21,280 nt of DNA, from contig JBDKJS010000147.1 in assembly GCA_039806065.1 (NCBI GenBank), forward strand, positions 1-21,280, given 5' to 3'. Every line of letters starts with the position of its first letter. Position 1 is the stretch's first letter. The notes beneath the pieces were generated by a model. The model did not search any database, was not told the origin of the DNA, and saw only the letters and a program-made list of their open reading frames with translations. Positions 6,968 to 15,097 of the stretch are shown here, piece after piece. Made by a program: the position numbers and the translations under genes. The DNA comes from JBDKJS01 sp039806065 (GTDB lineage Bacteria; Bacteroidota; Bacteroidia; AKYH767-A; 2013-40CM-41-45).

Positions 6968-7990
6968 ATGCGCAATTGGTCATACTTCTTAAGTTTAATT
7001 CCCGGCCTGCTCACCCTAATTGGCAATACCAGCGGTGGCTATTGGTCGTGGGCTAACCTTGTTTTTTCTTTTGTAGTACTTGCAGTACTTGAATTGGTAT
7101 TGCCCAGCAATAAACATAATGAAGCTAATCAAGACAATACCCTTCCCAATATTTTATTATGGCTTCATGTGCCCTTGCAATTGAGCTGCGTGGCCTCACT
7201 AATTATTGGCATAGCAAATCTCAAGCTCATGGGGCATTCCATGGCTGGTGCTGTATTAAGTACCGGCATAAGCAGTGGTAGTGGAGCCATTGTAGTGGCT
7301 CATGAATTAATTCATCGCAAAGAAAAATATTGGCGCTTTGCAGGACAATTATTGTTATTTAGCGCAGGAAATTTTTACTTCTATGTAGAGCATTTAAAAG
7401 TACATCATAAATGGGTCGGTACCCACCTTGATCCAGCCACAAGTAGGTATGGAGAAAGCTTGTACAAATTCTATATTAGAACCACCATTCAACAGATTCG
7501 CTCTGCTTGGAATGTGGAAGCACAAGGCTTGGCAAAAAAAAATAAGTCAACATTCAACTTTTCGAATTATGTGCTTACTAATATTTTATTGCATCTTCTT
7601 ATAGCCATCACCGTAGTGATATTTTTAGGCGCGTGGAGTTACTTCGCATTTCTATTGCATGCCCTGCTCGCTAATTTTTTACTAGAATATATTAATTATA
7701 TTGAACACTATGGCCTTAGCCGAAACACTAATGAAAGATGCACCGAAATCCATAGTTGGCAAAGTGATAAAGTAGTAAGTAGATTTTTTCTAATTGACCT
7801 GAGCCGCCATAGCGATCATCACTATTATGCGAGCAAACCCTTTCATCAATTAATTACCTATGATAGAAGTCCAGAACTTCCCACTGGTTATGCAAGTAGC
7901 ATTTATCTAGCATTGCTTCCACCTTTATGGTTTAAAGTAATGCATGCCCGCCTTCAACAATACCACCAATCAAATAAAATAATGCAGTGA
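6968..7990 (+). CDS. alkB: AlkB-family membrane monooxygenase (alkane 1-monooxygenase-like)
   Basis: Membrane-bound non-heme di-iron monooxygenase, expected to hydroxylate the end of an alkyl chain using electrons from a rubredoxin or ferredoxin. All His motifs of the AlkB group are present in this 340-residue protein: HELIHR (112-117), EHLKVHH (141-147) followed by THLDPATSR, NYIEHYGL (243-250) and RHSDHH (280-285). Hydrophobic stretches at about 5-20, 30-46, 62-86, 90-110, 200-220 and 222-242 fit six membrane helices. I chose the ATG at 6968; a TTG at 6959 is in frame but lies inside the likely -7 box. The stop overlaps the GTG of aroQ by four bases. No rubredoxin or rubredoxin reductase is adjacent, so the electron donor is elsewhere, and the natural substrate could be an alkane, a fatty acid or an alkyl aromatic. 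Confidence 0.88.
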   Translation: MRNWSYFLSLIPGLLTLIGNTSGGYWSWANLVFSFVVLAVLELVLPSNKHNEANQDNTLPNILLWLHVPLQLSCVASLIIGIANLKLMGHSMAGAVLSTGISSGSGAIVVAHELIHRKEKYWRFAGQLLLFSAGNFYFYVEHLKVHHKWVGTHLDPATSRYGESLYKFYIRTTIQQIRSAWNVEAQGLAKKNKSTFNFSNYVLTNILLHLLIAITVVIFLGAWSYFAFLLHALLANFLLEYINYIEHYGLSRNTNERCTEIHSWQSDKVVSRFFLIDLSRHSDHHYYASKPFHQLITYDRSPELPTGYASSIYLALLPPLWFKVMHARLQQYHQSNKIMQ

Positions 7991-8433
7991 ATCAAGCACG
8001 ACAGATAGTTATTATCAATGGCCCTAATTTGAATTTGTTAGGTGCACGCCAGCCAGAAATTTACGGGAATCAAACTTGGGATGATTATTTCGAAACACTT
8101 CAAGAACTATTCCCCTCCATTAGATTTAGTTATTACCAAAGTAATGTAGAGGGAGTTCTAATTGATTTATTGCAAAAGGCAAGTTTAGAAAGTGATGGTA
8201 TAATACTGAATGCAGGAGGCTATACGCATACCAGCGTGGCCATTGCAGATGCAATTGCAGCCATTGCTACAGGGGTTATTGAAGTTCATATTAGCCAACC
8301 ATTAGCCCGCGAATCGTTCAGGCACCAAAGTATACTGGCAGCACATGCCGTTGGCAGCATCAGTGGCTTTGGTATGGATGGCTATCAGCTAGCTGTGAGC
8401 GCTTGGTTGCTGAAATGGCAGCTTTGCAAATAA
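7987..8433 (+). CDS. aroQ: Type II 3-dehydroquinate dehydratase
   Basis: Shikimate pathway enzyme that dehydrates 3-dehydroquinate to 3-dehydroshikimate; the type II enzyme forms a dodecamer in the cytoplasm. At 148 residues it has the family length. GPNLNLLGARQPEIYG (12-27) contains the lid Arg21 and catalytic Tyr26, NAGGYTHTS (75-83) holds the binding Asn75, EVHISQP (99-105) carries the catalytic His101, and ESFRH includes Arg112. In most relatives the His segment reads HLSN; here it is HISQ. The GTG at 7987 overlaps the stop of the alkB-like gene (GTGA), so the two are translationally coupled although the pathways are unrelated. Confidence 0.95.
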   Translation: MNQARQIVIINGPNLNLLGARQPEIYGNQTWDDYFETLQELFPSIRFSYYQSNVEGVLIDLLQKASLESDGIILNAGGYTHTSVAIADAIAAIATGVIEVHISQPLARESFRHQSILAAHAVGSISGFGMDGYQLAVSAWLLKWQLCK

Positions 8434-8489
8434 TTTATATCTTAGCAGCAACATTCATAATAAAGTAGCTATCTTAATAATTAATATCC

Positions 8490-9086
8490 ATGAAAAAATT
8501 TTTACTTTTATGTTTTATTTGCATTTGTAACTTACTAGCAGCCCAAGAAGGAGAAATGCTGCTCCTAAGCGGTAAAGTAAAAAAATTTAAAAGTGTGGAT
8601 GGTAGTGGATTTAAAATTGCCTACCGCACACTTGAAAAAAACAAATTGCGCTCCATTGCCTTTGAGCGTGTATTTTCTCTCCGTTACCCAGATGGAACAG
8701 AGAAAGTTGTCTATCAAAAAGATCCTTACGACTCTCTTGATTTTACTGTTGATCAAATGCGCATGTTCATCAAAGGTGAACAAGATGCTGATAAATATTA
8801 CCACAATAATGTAAACAAAGTATTGGCCACCATCATGGGAGTAGGCTCTGGCTATTTTGCCATTTATGGCATTATAGGTCCACCATTGTATAGCACCATT
8901 ATGGGTAATTTTTCGCCAAAGGTTAAACCCAATAAAGTTTCAGATCCGCAATTGATCAGCATTCCAGAGTATCGCGAAGGGTATGAGCGAAAGTGTAGAG
9001 ATAAAAAAATTACACAAGGATTACTTTTTGGCTTTGGTGGTTTTTTAGCTGGTATTACAACTTTTGCTATTATGAGTAATAATTAG
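8490..9086 (+). CDS. Uncharacterised secreted/membrane protein
   Basis: The 198 residues start with a clear signal peptide (MKKFLLLCFICICNLLAAQ, cut near LAA-Q). The mature N-terminal part is a beta-rich segment with SGKVKKFK, RSIAFERVFSLRYPDGTEKVVY and a following acidic MFIKGEQDADKYY. Two hydrophobic stretches follow (about 110-135, Gly-rich with GVGSGYFAIYGIIGPP, and about 175-195, GLLFGFGGFLAGITTF), so it may be held in a membrane by a hairpin. The pattern resembles a family of unnamed Bacteroidota proteins, but I cannot assign a function. It is the first of three closely packed genes (16-base gap to the next), probably one operon. The ATG at 8490 follows an AT-rich leader. Confidence 0.7.
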   Translation: MKKFLLLCFICICNLLAAQEGEMLLLSGKVKKFKSVDGSGFKIAYRTLEKNKLRSIAFERVFSLRYPDGTEKVVYQKDPYDSLDFTVDQMRMFIKGEQDADKYYHNNVNKVLATIMGVGSGYFAIYGIIGPPLYSTIMGNFSPKVKPNKVSDPQLISIPEYREGYERKCRDKKITQGLLFGFGGFLAGITTFAIMSNN

Positions 9087-9102
9087 TTCAACAGGATTTC
9101 GC

Positions 9103-9939
9103 GTGCCTCATGTTATTTTACATTTTTTTAAAAAGTATGTAGTTGAACGTTATTTTTTTCTAGCCCTTGGAGCGGCACTTTTCTCCTTTGCAAATTATTC
9201 CGTAATGCATAGCCTACCTTCAATGTACTATTGTTTGGCGGTAGGTTTATTTACACTTGTTTATTATAACATCAATGTAATTTGGCCTCCAAAGCCCAGT
9301 TTAACAACATTTCGCACATTCATTAATCAGCATTTTGTAACGATTGTTTTCGCTATGGCAATGATGGTAGTAGCGCTATTCCTCATGCTGATGGAAGCGA
9401 TTCACTGGAATTATTTACAATTAATTTTGCTGCTAGTTAGTATGACCTTATCTGCATTTTATTTATTGCCACTTGGAGGGCGTGCTGCGCCTAGAGGAAG
9501 GAGTGTGCCTGTTTTTAAAACGAGTGCTATAGTATTGTGTTGGGCCATCATGGCCACATTGCCTCATTTAGCTTTGCTTAACAAGCATACTATTTCATTG
9601 TTTATCATCAATGGTTGTTTTACCCTTTTACTCTCCCTGCCGTGTGAGGCGGTGGATGCTGATTTGGAACGTACTGTGGGGCAAAGCAACATAGCCACTA
9701 TTTTCACCATGTCACAATTGAAGGTGTTGGCTGTAATGATTACTATATTAGAAATCGTAACGGCTTATATTGGGTTTAAGGATTGCATGACTGTATTTGC
9801 ATTAGAATCAGTACTTGCAATGACTTTGTTTGTGTTTAATTTAGTACCTTTCAATAAATTTTTTTTCCTATTCGTTTATGATGGTATGTTTTATATTCGA
9901 TTTATCTTAACAACTCTTTTGTCATGGAGCAGCATTTGA
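9103..9939 (+). CDS. Multi-pass membrane protein, possibly a degenerate UbiA-like prenyltransferase
   Basis: The 278-residue integral membrane protein has about eight or nine hydrophobic segments. The loop EAVDADLERTVGQSNIAT (about 183-200) lines up with the second Asp-rich motif of UbiA prenyltransferases (DxRDxEyDrkvGi.T), keeping the spacing, one Asp and the R-x-V-G part but with Glu or other residues at expected Asp positions. The first motif (NDxxD) would fall near YYNINVIWPPKP (54-65) and lacks its Asp residues. The relationship to UbiA is therefore plausible but activity is doubtful. The start is GTG, with AGGA about seven bases upstream. The gene overlaps the next one by 16 bases and follows the secreted-protein gene by 16, so the three are likely co-expressed. 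Confidence 0.6.
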   Translation: MPHVILHFFKKYVVERYFFLALGAALFSFANYSVMHSLPSMYYCLAVGLFTLVYYNINVIWPPKPSLTTFRTFINQHFVTIVFAMAMMVVALFLMLMEAIHWNYLQLILLLVSMTLSAFYLLPLGGRAAPRGRSVPVFKTSAIVLCWAIMATLPHLALLNKHTISLFIINGCFTLLLSLPCEAVDADLERTVGQSNIATIFTMSQLKVLAVMITILEIVTAYIGFKDCMTVFALESVLAMTLFVFNLVPFNKFFFLFVYDGMFYIRFILTTLLSWSSI

Positions 9940-10340
9940 AAATATGGGAGCAGGCCGCTGCATATCTTCGAGGCGATGAAGCAGCAGGTGAATGGTTAAA
10001 GCAGATTGGTATGCATGAGTTATTTCATTTCATTGATGCGATTGAGCATGTGGAGCTGTCATTTAAATGGCTTCGAGATAATGGCCATAATGAATTAGCT
10101 GCCACGGTGGATGCAGTGCATGGTAATGCCAATGCCAAAGTATGGCTTATGAAACAAGGTTTTCCGATGTTGAGTGCTTTTGCCGATGCGTGTGATGGAA
10201 ACAAAACGGCTGTAGCTTATCTTTTGAAGAATAATGAACGTGGATGGTTGCTCATAGCAAAAGAAGTAGCACTGAAAGAAAAGAAAAAGGATAAAGGCTT
10301 TTTGGGAGGATTATTAAATTTAGGTAATCCTTACGCTTAG
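9924..10340 (+). CDS. Small protein built of 25-residue helical repeats
   Basis: This 138-residue soluble protein has no signal peptide. Three consecutive units of exactly 25 residues start at Trp24, Trp49 and Trp74, followed by a partial unit at Tyr99. The C-terminal half of another unit precedes the first (AAYLRGDEAAGE). The consensus is W-L-x3-G-x3-L-x3-x-D-A-x2-G-N-x2-A-x2, suggesting two short helices per unit and an alpha-solenoid able to bind protein. A basic patch (KEKKKDK, about 118-124) and a Gly/Leu-rich tail GFLGGLLNLGNPYA end the protein. It matches no family I can name. The ATG lies 16 bases inside the upstream membrane-protein gene, in another frame, implying coupled translation and perhaps a shared complex. 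Confidence 0.75.
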   Translation: MEQHLKIWEQAAAYLRGDEAAGEWLKQIGMHELFHFIDAIEHVELSFKWLRDNGHNELAATVDAVHGNANAKVWLMKQGFPMLSAFADACDGNKTAVAYLLKNNERGWLLIAKEVALKEKKKDKGFLGGLLNLGNPYA

Positions 10341-10386
10341 TTGCATTTTTCAATCTATGATGCCATGGTTAAAACTGTGTTACATT

Positions 10387-11871
10387 TCAGCGCTTTTCGT
10401 AGGCGCCTAAATCACATCCGCTCCCTTGTGGGCGGGGGTTGTTATTTAGATCATGTAATAACTCTTGACTAAAATTTAGAAAGGAATTATTTCCAGCATC
10501 TATGCAAATGCTGGTGTTACCTAATTGATAGTTGTTTGAACTCACATCATCAAATTGTGGATTTGCCACAGCTCCTCTGATAATTGCATTGAACTTATTT
10601 GGATCGCTCGTGCTAAAACTATTTTCTACCTTTAAAAGCACATGATCAAATTTATAATTAAACGTATTGCTGCCATTGTTTATACTATCTAAACCAATTT
10701 CTTGGTCATTGTTGCCAGTAATTATACTGTTATAAAATTGTGCATTCATACTTCTGAAGTATCTCACTCCAGCAACTTCAAAATAGTTTCTAAGAAAGAG
10801 TGCAGGTTCTTGACGGTTGCCTTCAGTCCAGTAGTTAGCAATGGTGCTGTTGATAAATCTATAATTTCCTCCAAAAAAAAGTTTAACTGCTGCTTGGCCG
10901 CAGTTTGAAAATACACAATTGTTTGCAGCTATATTACTTCCTCTTGCATATAGCGCAGACCCTGACATATTTTTAATGATCACATTGTTTAATCTTAGTG
11001 TAGTATCATTGGGTTGGAATACTGTATCTACTACCAATCCAATGTTGCCATTTTTAATTATAGCCCAATTGATCTCTGAGTTTTTGCTTCCTGCGCTTAT
11101 GGCATTGGTGGTGGCTGAGGCATTGCTGAATTGAATAAAATTCCATTGACCGGGTATTTCAGCATAGTCCTGACCTAATCGATCGCCCTGAATGGTTACT
11201 GGTAAGGTGGCAGTACCCATAACTTTTAAAGTACCACTGGTGAGTACAATCATGCCACTATTAGGATGGAAGTGAACTTTAGCACCAGCGTTGATTACAA
11301 GTGTGCAAGCACTGTCAATCAATGCATATCCATACACTACATGCGGTTTATCATTATTCCATACACTATTGCAATTAAGGAAAAATATATTACCGAGACC
11401 TGGAGTAGGGCGATAGAAATATGCATCCTGCCCCCAAGCCACCAAATCCACATCTTGGATATTACCATTGGTTTCGAAAACTATGCTATCAGTAATAACC
11501 AAAGGGGTATTGCCATTATTGGGATCCACTGTAACTTCAGCAAATATGAAAAGGCTATCATTGGCTTCTATCACCACATCATTGAACACTTTGCCTGGTA
11601 CTCCATCCACATTTAATCTAAAGTTAGAATTTGCTCCTCCTGCAATTTTAATACTTGAAATATTGATTGGTCTATTATTGCTGTTATAAACTAAAAAAAC
11701 TTCTGTGGCGCTTCCTACTGAAGTAAACACTGTGTCAAAAATAAGAGTGTCTTCTGAAAAATTCAATTTCACATTTGTATCAGTAAGAAATGTATCTTTC
11801 TTGCAACTGCTAAGGGAAATAAAAACAGTAATGCCGATTAAATATAATAGCGTGCTAGTGAATTTAGACAT
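10387..11871 (-). CDS. Surface lipoprotein with parallel beta-helix and choice-of-anchor Q-type ending
   Basis: The 494 residues begin with a lipoprotein signal ending LSSC (Cys23), followed by KKD, a Lys/Asp-rich tail start like the surface-export signal of Bacteroidota lipoproteins. Residues about 35-145 form an Ig-like beta-sandwich (SEDTLIFDTVFTSVGS, then alternating strands). From about 190 to 460 there are repeated short strands with Asn ladders (NCVFSNCGQAAVK, FINSTIANYW, QFYNSIITGNN) typical of a right-handed parallel beta-helix. The C-terminus NPRPQGSGCDLGAYEKR is the ending seen in choice-of-anchor Q proteins. Beta-helix proteins of this sort bind or cleave polysaccharides or act as adhesins; no catalytic site is evident. 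It is last in a leftward run, 37 bases after the CCG-domain gene, and may also have its own promoter (see 11882-11893). Confidence 0.75.
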   Translation of the reverse strand: MSKFTSTLLYLIGITVFISLSSCKKDTFLTDTNVKLNFSEDTLIFDTVFTSVGSATEVFLVYNSNNRPINISSIKIAGGANSNFRLNVDGVPGKVFNDVVIEANDSLFIFAEVTVDPNNGNTPLVITDSIVFETNGNIQDVDLVAWGQDAYFYRPTPGLGNIFFLNCNSVWNNDKPHVVYGYALIDSACTLVINAGAKVHFHPNSGMIVLTSGTLKVMGTATLPVTIQGDRLGQDYAEIPGQWNFIQFSNASATTNAISAGSKNSEINWAIIKNGNIGLVVDTVFQPNDTTLRLNNVIIKNMSGSALYARGSNIAANNCVFSNCGQAAVKLFFGGNYRFINSTIANYWTEGNRQEPALFLRNYFEVAGVRYFRSMNAQFYNSIITGNNDQEIGLDSINNGSNTFNYKFDHVLLKVENSFSTSDPNKFNAIIRGAVANPQFDDVSSNNYQLGNTSICIDAGNNSFLNFSQELLHDLNNNPRPQGSGCDLGAYEKR

Positions 11872-11881
11872 AGGTTAGCGT

Positions 11882-11893
11882 TAACGAAATAAA
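11882..11893 (-). promoter_or_regulatory. 12-bp motif shared by two lipoprotein genes (copy 1)
   Basis: TTTATTTCGTTA on the minus strand lies 10 bases before the ATG of the beta-helix lipoprotein. The identical 12 bases occur at 20322-20333, upstream of the other lipoprotein gene read on the same strand. It partly resembles the -7 box TAnnTTTG but with two differences. Possible shared promoter or operator. Confidence 0.35.
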
Positions 11894-11908
11894 AGGATTT
11901 AAATTTGA

Positions 11909-12697
11909 TTAAAGGTTTTCTGCTTTTGCGATTAATTCAGCAATGTCAAGCACTTTTACTTCGTGTTCTTTATTAAAATGTTTCACGCCATCACTCATCA
12001 TGGTCATGCAAAATGGGCAGCCTACAGCTATAACTTCTGGCGAATGGCTCAATGCTTCCTCACTTCTTTCAATATTAATATCTTTGGTCCCGTTTTCAGG
12101 TTCTTTAAACATTTGTGCACCACCGGCACCACAGCATAGCCCATTGGCTTTGGATCTTTTCATCTCATATAATGCCATGTCTAGCTTTTCAATTATTTGA
12201 CGAGGTGCTTCATACACTCCATTTGCCCGGCCTAAGTAACAAGGGTCATGAAAAACTATTTTCTTTCCTTTAAATTCTCCTCCATGGATGCTAAGTTTTC
12301 CTTCGAAAATAAGTTTTTGAAGTAACTCTGAGTGGTGTAGCACTTCATATTGCCCACCAAGTTCAGGGTATTCATTTTTCAAGGTGTTAAAACAATGTGG
12401 ACAAGCGGTCACAATTTTTTTTATTTCATATCCATTCAATATTTGAATATTCATCAGCGCTTGCATTTGAAATAGAAATTCATTGCCTGCACGCCTCGCG
12501 GGGTCGCCTGTACAGCTTTCTTCTGTGCCTAGTACTGCAAATTTTATATCACAGTGATTTAAAATTTGCGCTACTGCTTTCGTTACTTTTTGTGCTCGTT
12601 CATCAAAACTGCCTGCACAGCCTACCCAAAATAGAATGTCAGGTGAAACCCCTTCTGACAACATTTGACTTACGGTTTTTATGGTAACTGTATTCAT
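11909..12697 (-). CDS. CCG-domain Fe-S protein (HdrB-like), electron-transfer subunit
   Basis: This 262-residue soluble protein has two cysteine-rich CCG modules. The second is canonical: Cys153, Cys188-Cys189, then CPFC (227-230). The first is similar but has one Cys replaced: Cys27, Ser61-Cys62, then CPHC (99-102). In heterodisulfide reductase subunit B and its relatives such modules hold unusual Fe-S clusters that accept electrons from a ferredoxin-like partner. The upstream gene, 13 bases away, encodes just such a partner with a membrane anchor, so the two almost certainly form one complex. In Bacillus FadF-type electron-transfer quinone reductases these parts sit in one chain of about 700 residues. 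Here they are two proteins totalling 696. An exact role in fatty-acid oxidation is inference. Confidence 0.82.
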   Translation of the reverse strand: MNTVTIKTVSQMLSEGVSPDILFWVGCAGSFDERAQKVTKAVAQILNHCDIKFAVLGTEESCTGDPARRAGNEFLFQMQALMNIQILNGYEIKKIVTACPHCFNTLKNEYPELGGQYEVLHHSELLQKLIFEGKLSIHGGEFKGKKIVFHDPCYLGRANGVYEAPRQIIEKLDMALYEMKRSKANGLCCGAGGAQMFKEPENGTKDINIERSEEALSHSPEVIAVGCPFCMTMMSDGVKHFNKEHEVKVLDIAELIAKAENL

Positions 12698-12710
12698 AAT
12701 TCAATTTTGT

Positions 12711-14015
12711 TTAGTTATTATTTGCCCAATTCAATCTATCAGCTTGTGCATATTGCCAAGGAGCTCCATTGTTTTCAATTTTAGAAAACATTCCACTTAA
12801 TTCATTGGGAACTTTAGATTCTTCCATCACTTTGTACCTGCGCAGTTGGATGATGATGTTTAACGGATCAAGATTTACAGGGCAAGCTTGGGTGCATGCA
12901 TTACAACTGGTGCAGGCCCATAATTCTTCTTCGCTTATTCTGGTAAAAAGATCGTTGGGGTCTTCAGCAAGAGCTTTGTTTTGATCTAGCAAAGTTCCCA
13001 CTTCTTCCAACCTATCGCGGGTGTCCATCATAATTTTTCTAGGTGAAAGTAGTTTGCCGGTTTGATTTGCCGGGCACACACTGCTACAGCGGCCGCATTC
13101 AGTACAGGTGTAAGCATCAAGCAAGTTTTTCCACGTTAGATCTTGCACATCTTTAGCGCCAAACCGCGTTGGTGCAGCACTATCTGCAGCAGGAGGTACA
13201 GCATTAGGATCGAGCATTAATTTTACTTCAGTGGTAACCTGTGCCATGTTGTCCAATTTTCCTTTCGCATTTAAATTGCTATAGTATGTAGCAGGAAAAG
13301 CAAGCATAATATGAAAATGCTTGGAATAAGGTAGGTAGTTTAAGAATGCCATTATACCCACTATGTGAAACCACCAACAGAACCGCTCTAACAATATAAG
13401 GCCATCATTACTCATACTGTTGAAAAGAGGATGGAGTAAACTACTAACCGGAAATGAACCAGCTTGGTGATAATGATCGGCACCACGTGCTTGAAGGATT
13501 CCATCTGTGCTATTCATGATCAGAAATGCACTCATTAAAAATATTTCTGTAATCAATATAAGGTTTGCATCAGTTCGTGGCCATCCATCAAGCTCTTTCA
13601 TCATGAATCGCTTGAGTTTTATTATATTTCTTCTTATTAGAAATACGATCACACCTATTAATACAAGGAGTGCTAAAATTTCAAAAGATGCTATCAGCAA
13701 GTTGTAAATACTTCCTAAAGGCGCAAATATTCTATGAGTGCCAAATAAGCCATCAATAATTATTTCTAAAACCTCAATGTTTATAATTACAAAACCTATG
13801 TACACAAACAAATGCATAATAGCAGCTATTGGTCTATCAATCATTTTACTTTGACCTAGTGCTACCAGTGCCATGGTTTTCCACCTTTCAGTTGAACGAT
13901 CACTTCTTTTTTCTGGACGTCCCAATTTGATATTTCTTATCACTTTCCTAACATTGCTGCTAAACAAGGCAGTGCCAGCAGCTAAGAGCATAAAAAAAAG
14001 TATTTGTGCTACCAT
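12711..14015 (-). CDS. Membrane Fe-S oxidoreductase with cytochrome b-like anchor and two [4Fe-4S] clusters
   Basis: In this 434-residue protein the N-terminal half (about 1-245) carries five or six membrane helices with scattered His (68, 217, 233, 235) resembling a NarI/HdrE-type heme b anchor. The C-terminal half has two ferredoxin motifs, CTECGRCSSVCP (304-315) and CTSCNACTQACP (368-379), each a C-x2-C-x2-C-x3-C-P [4Fe-4S] site. It is the HdrC-like partner of the downstream CCG protein. Together they probably pass electrons between a soluble carrier, such as electron-transfer flavoprotein, and menaquinone. The gene lies 20 bases after the MCE gene. The architecture is well supported; the donor and acceptor are inferred from family knowledge. 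No etf or acyl-CoA dehydrogenase gene is in view. Confidence 0.82.
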   Translation of the reverse strand: MVAQILFFMLLAAGTALFSSNVRKVIRNIKLGRPEKRSDRSTERWKTMALVALGQSKMIDRPIAAIMHLFVYIGFVIINIEVLEIIIDGLFGTHRIFAPLGSIYNLLIASFEILALLVLIGVIVFLIRRNIIKLKRFMMKELDGWPRTDANLILITEIFLMSAFLIMNSTDGILQARGADHYHQAGSFPVSSLLHPLFNSMSNDGLILLERFCWWFHIVGIMAFLNYLPYSKHFHIMLAFPATYYSNLNAKGKLDNMAQVTTEVKLMLDPNAVPPAADSAAPTRFGAKDVQDLTWKNLLDAYTCTECGRCSSVCPANQTGKLLSPRKIMMDTRDRLEEVGTLLDQNKALAEDPNDLFTRISEEELWACTSCNACTQACPVNLDPLNIIIQLRRYKVMEESKVPNELSGMFSKIENNGAPWQYAQADRLNWANNN

Positions 14016-14035
14016 ACCATAATGGTTGTTAATTT

Positions 14036-15022
14036 TTATTTTTCTGTTGTTGAATTTGATTTTGACTTTCCACCAAAACTAATCAGTGAAAATCCTAAGT
14101 ATCGTTTAGGGTTTGCCCGAAGATCTAATAACAACTCATCCAAATTTTTAGCCGAACTGGCTAGGCTGCTATACAGTTTTTCATCATTGGCTAATAATCC
14201 CAAATTACCTTCTCCCTTGTTAACTTTACTTAATAACGTTTGTGTCTCCTCAAGTGTTTTGCTGGTATGGGCAAGAGTTTGAGAAATATTGGCACGGACC
14301 AATGTGTCACTGATGCTACTAAAGTTTTCAATTAAATGCGTTATGGCATCGTTGTTTTTCTTGAAATTATTTGTAATGCTGGCCAGGTTATCTAAGATGG
14401 TTTTCAACTTGCCATCGTTGCTCATTTCCTTTTCAAGGGAAGCTGTAATACTTTCCATATTCTGAAGTGAACTACTGATAGAATTAAAAGATTTTTTTAA
14501 TTGCTCCTTAGTCTGCGTGTTAAAAACTTCGCGAATAATTAAAAGTACACTATCCATACTGCTTAGTAAGGATTCAGCCTTGGCCTTAACTGGTGCTACT
14601 TCCTTACTTACTTGTGCAAATAAATCTTGTGCAATTACAGCAGTGAGTGTATCGCCACTGATCAATTCGGCAGTAGTATCGCCCATTACTATTCTAATTC
14701 CCTTTGTGCCCAGTATGTCAGTACTGTAAATTTCGGCAGTAGAATTTTTTGGAATATGGTAATCGCTTTTTATGTGCATGCTTACCAATATATTTCCTGA
14801 ATGATCAGGCAGTAATTTAATGTTTTTAATCAAGCCTATCTTAAGACCATTAATACTTACTATATTACTTGGTGCTAATCCATCCACCTTAGGATAAATG
14901 GCATAAACTATATCATCACTTGTAAAAAAATCTTTCCCTTTTAAATAATTGATACCCCAAAATAACAATCCAATGCCTATGGCTATGATAAGTCCAGTTC
15001 TGATCTCTTTGCTTATTTTCAT
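14036..15022 (-). CDS. MlaD/MCE-domain lipid-transport protein
   Basis: The 328 residues run from the ATG at 15022 (MKISKEIRTG). The frame is open up to another ATG at 15061, but MKISKE followed directly by the membrane anchor GLIIAIGIGLLFWGINYL (about 10-27) is the normal MlaD start. An MCE domain follows (about 35-115; PKVDGLAPSNIVSINGLKIG is split across its first strands, with ILGTKGIRIVMGD at its end). Beyond it is a long helical region (about 130-310) predicted to form coiled coil. MCE proteins form hexameric rings in the periplasm that carry phospholipids between inner and outer membranes with an ABC transporter (MlaEF); no such genes are in this window. It lies between the amidase and the Fe-S pair, all leftward. 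Confidence 0.85.
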   Translation of the reverse strand: MKISKEIRTGLIIAIGIGLLFWGINYLKGKDFFTSDDIVYAIYPKVDGLAPSNIVSINGLKIGLIKNIKLLPDHSGNILVSMHIKSDYHIPKNSTAEIYSTDILGTKGIRIVMGDTTAELISGDTLTAVIAQDLFAQVSKEVAPVKAKAESLLSSMDSVLLIIREVFNTQTKEQLKKSFNSISSSLQNMESITASLEKEMSNDGKLKTILDNLASITNNFKKNNDAITHLIENFSSISDTLVRANISQTLAHTSKTLEETQTLLSKVNKGEGNLGLLANDEKLYSSLASSAKNLDELLLDLRANPKRYLGFSLISFGGKSKSNSTTEK

Positions 15023-15097
15023 TATTACGGTAAAATAAATTCTATTGGGTAAATATACCAATATTTAGACTTTAAAAGGGCTTAATTGGTGGAGTTT

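Noticed and set aside
15023..15061. MCE protein start at ATG 15061
   Set aside because: The extra 13 residues (VYLPNRIYFTVI) are not typical; the ATG at 15022 gives the standard short basic start before the membrane anchor.
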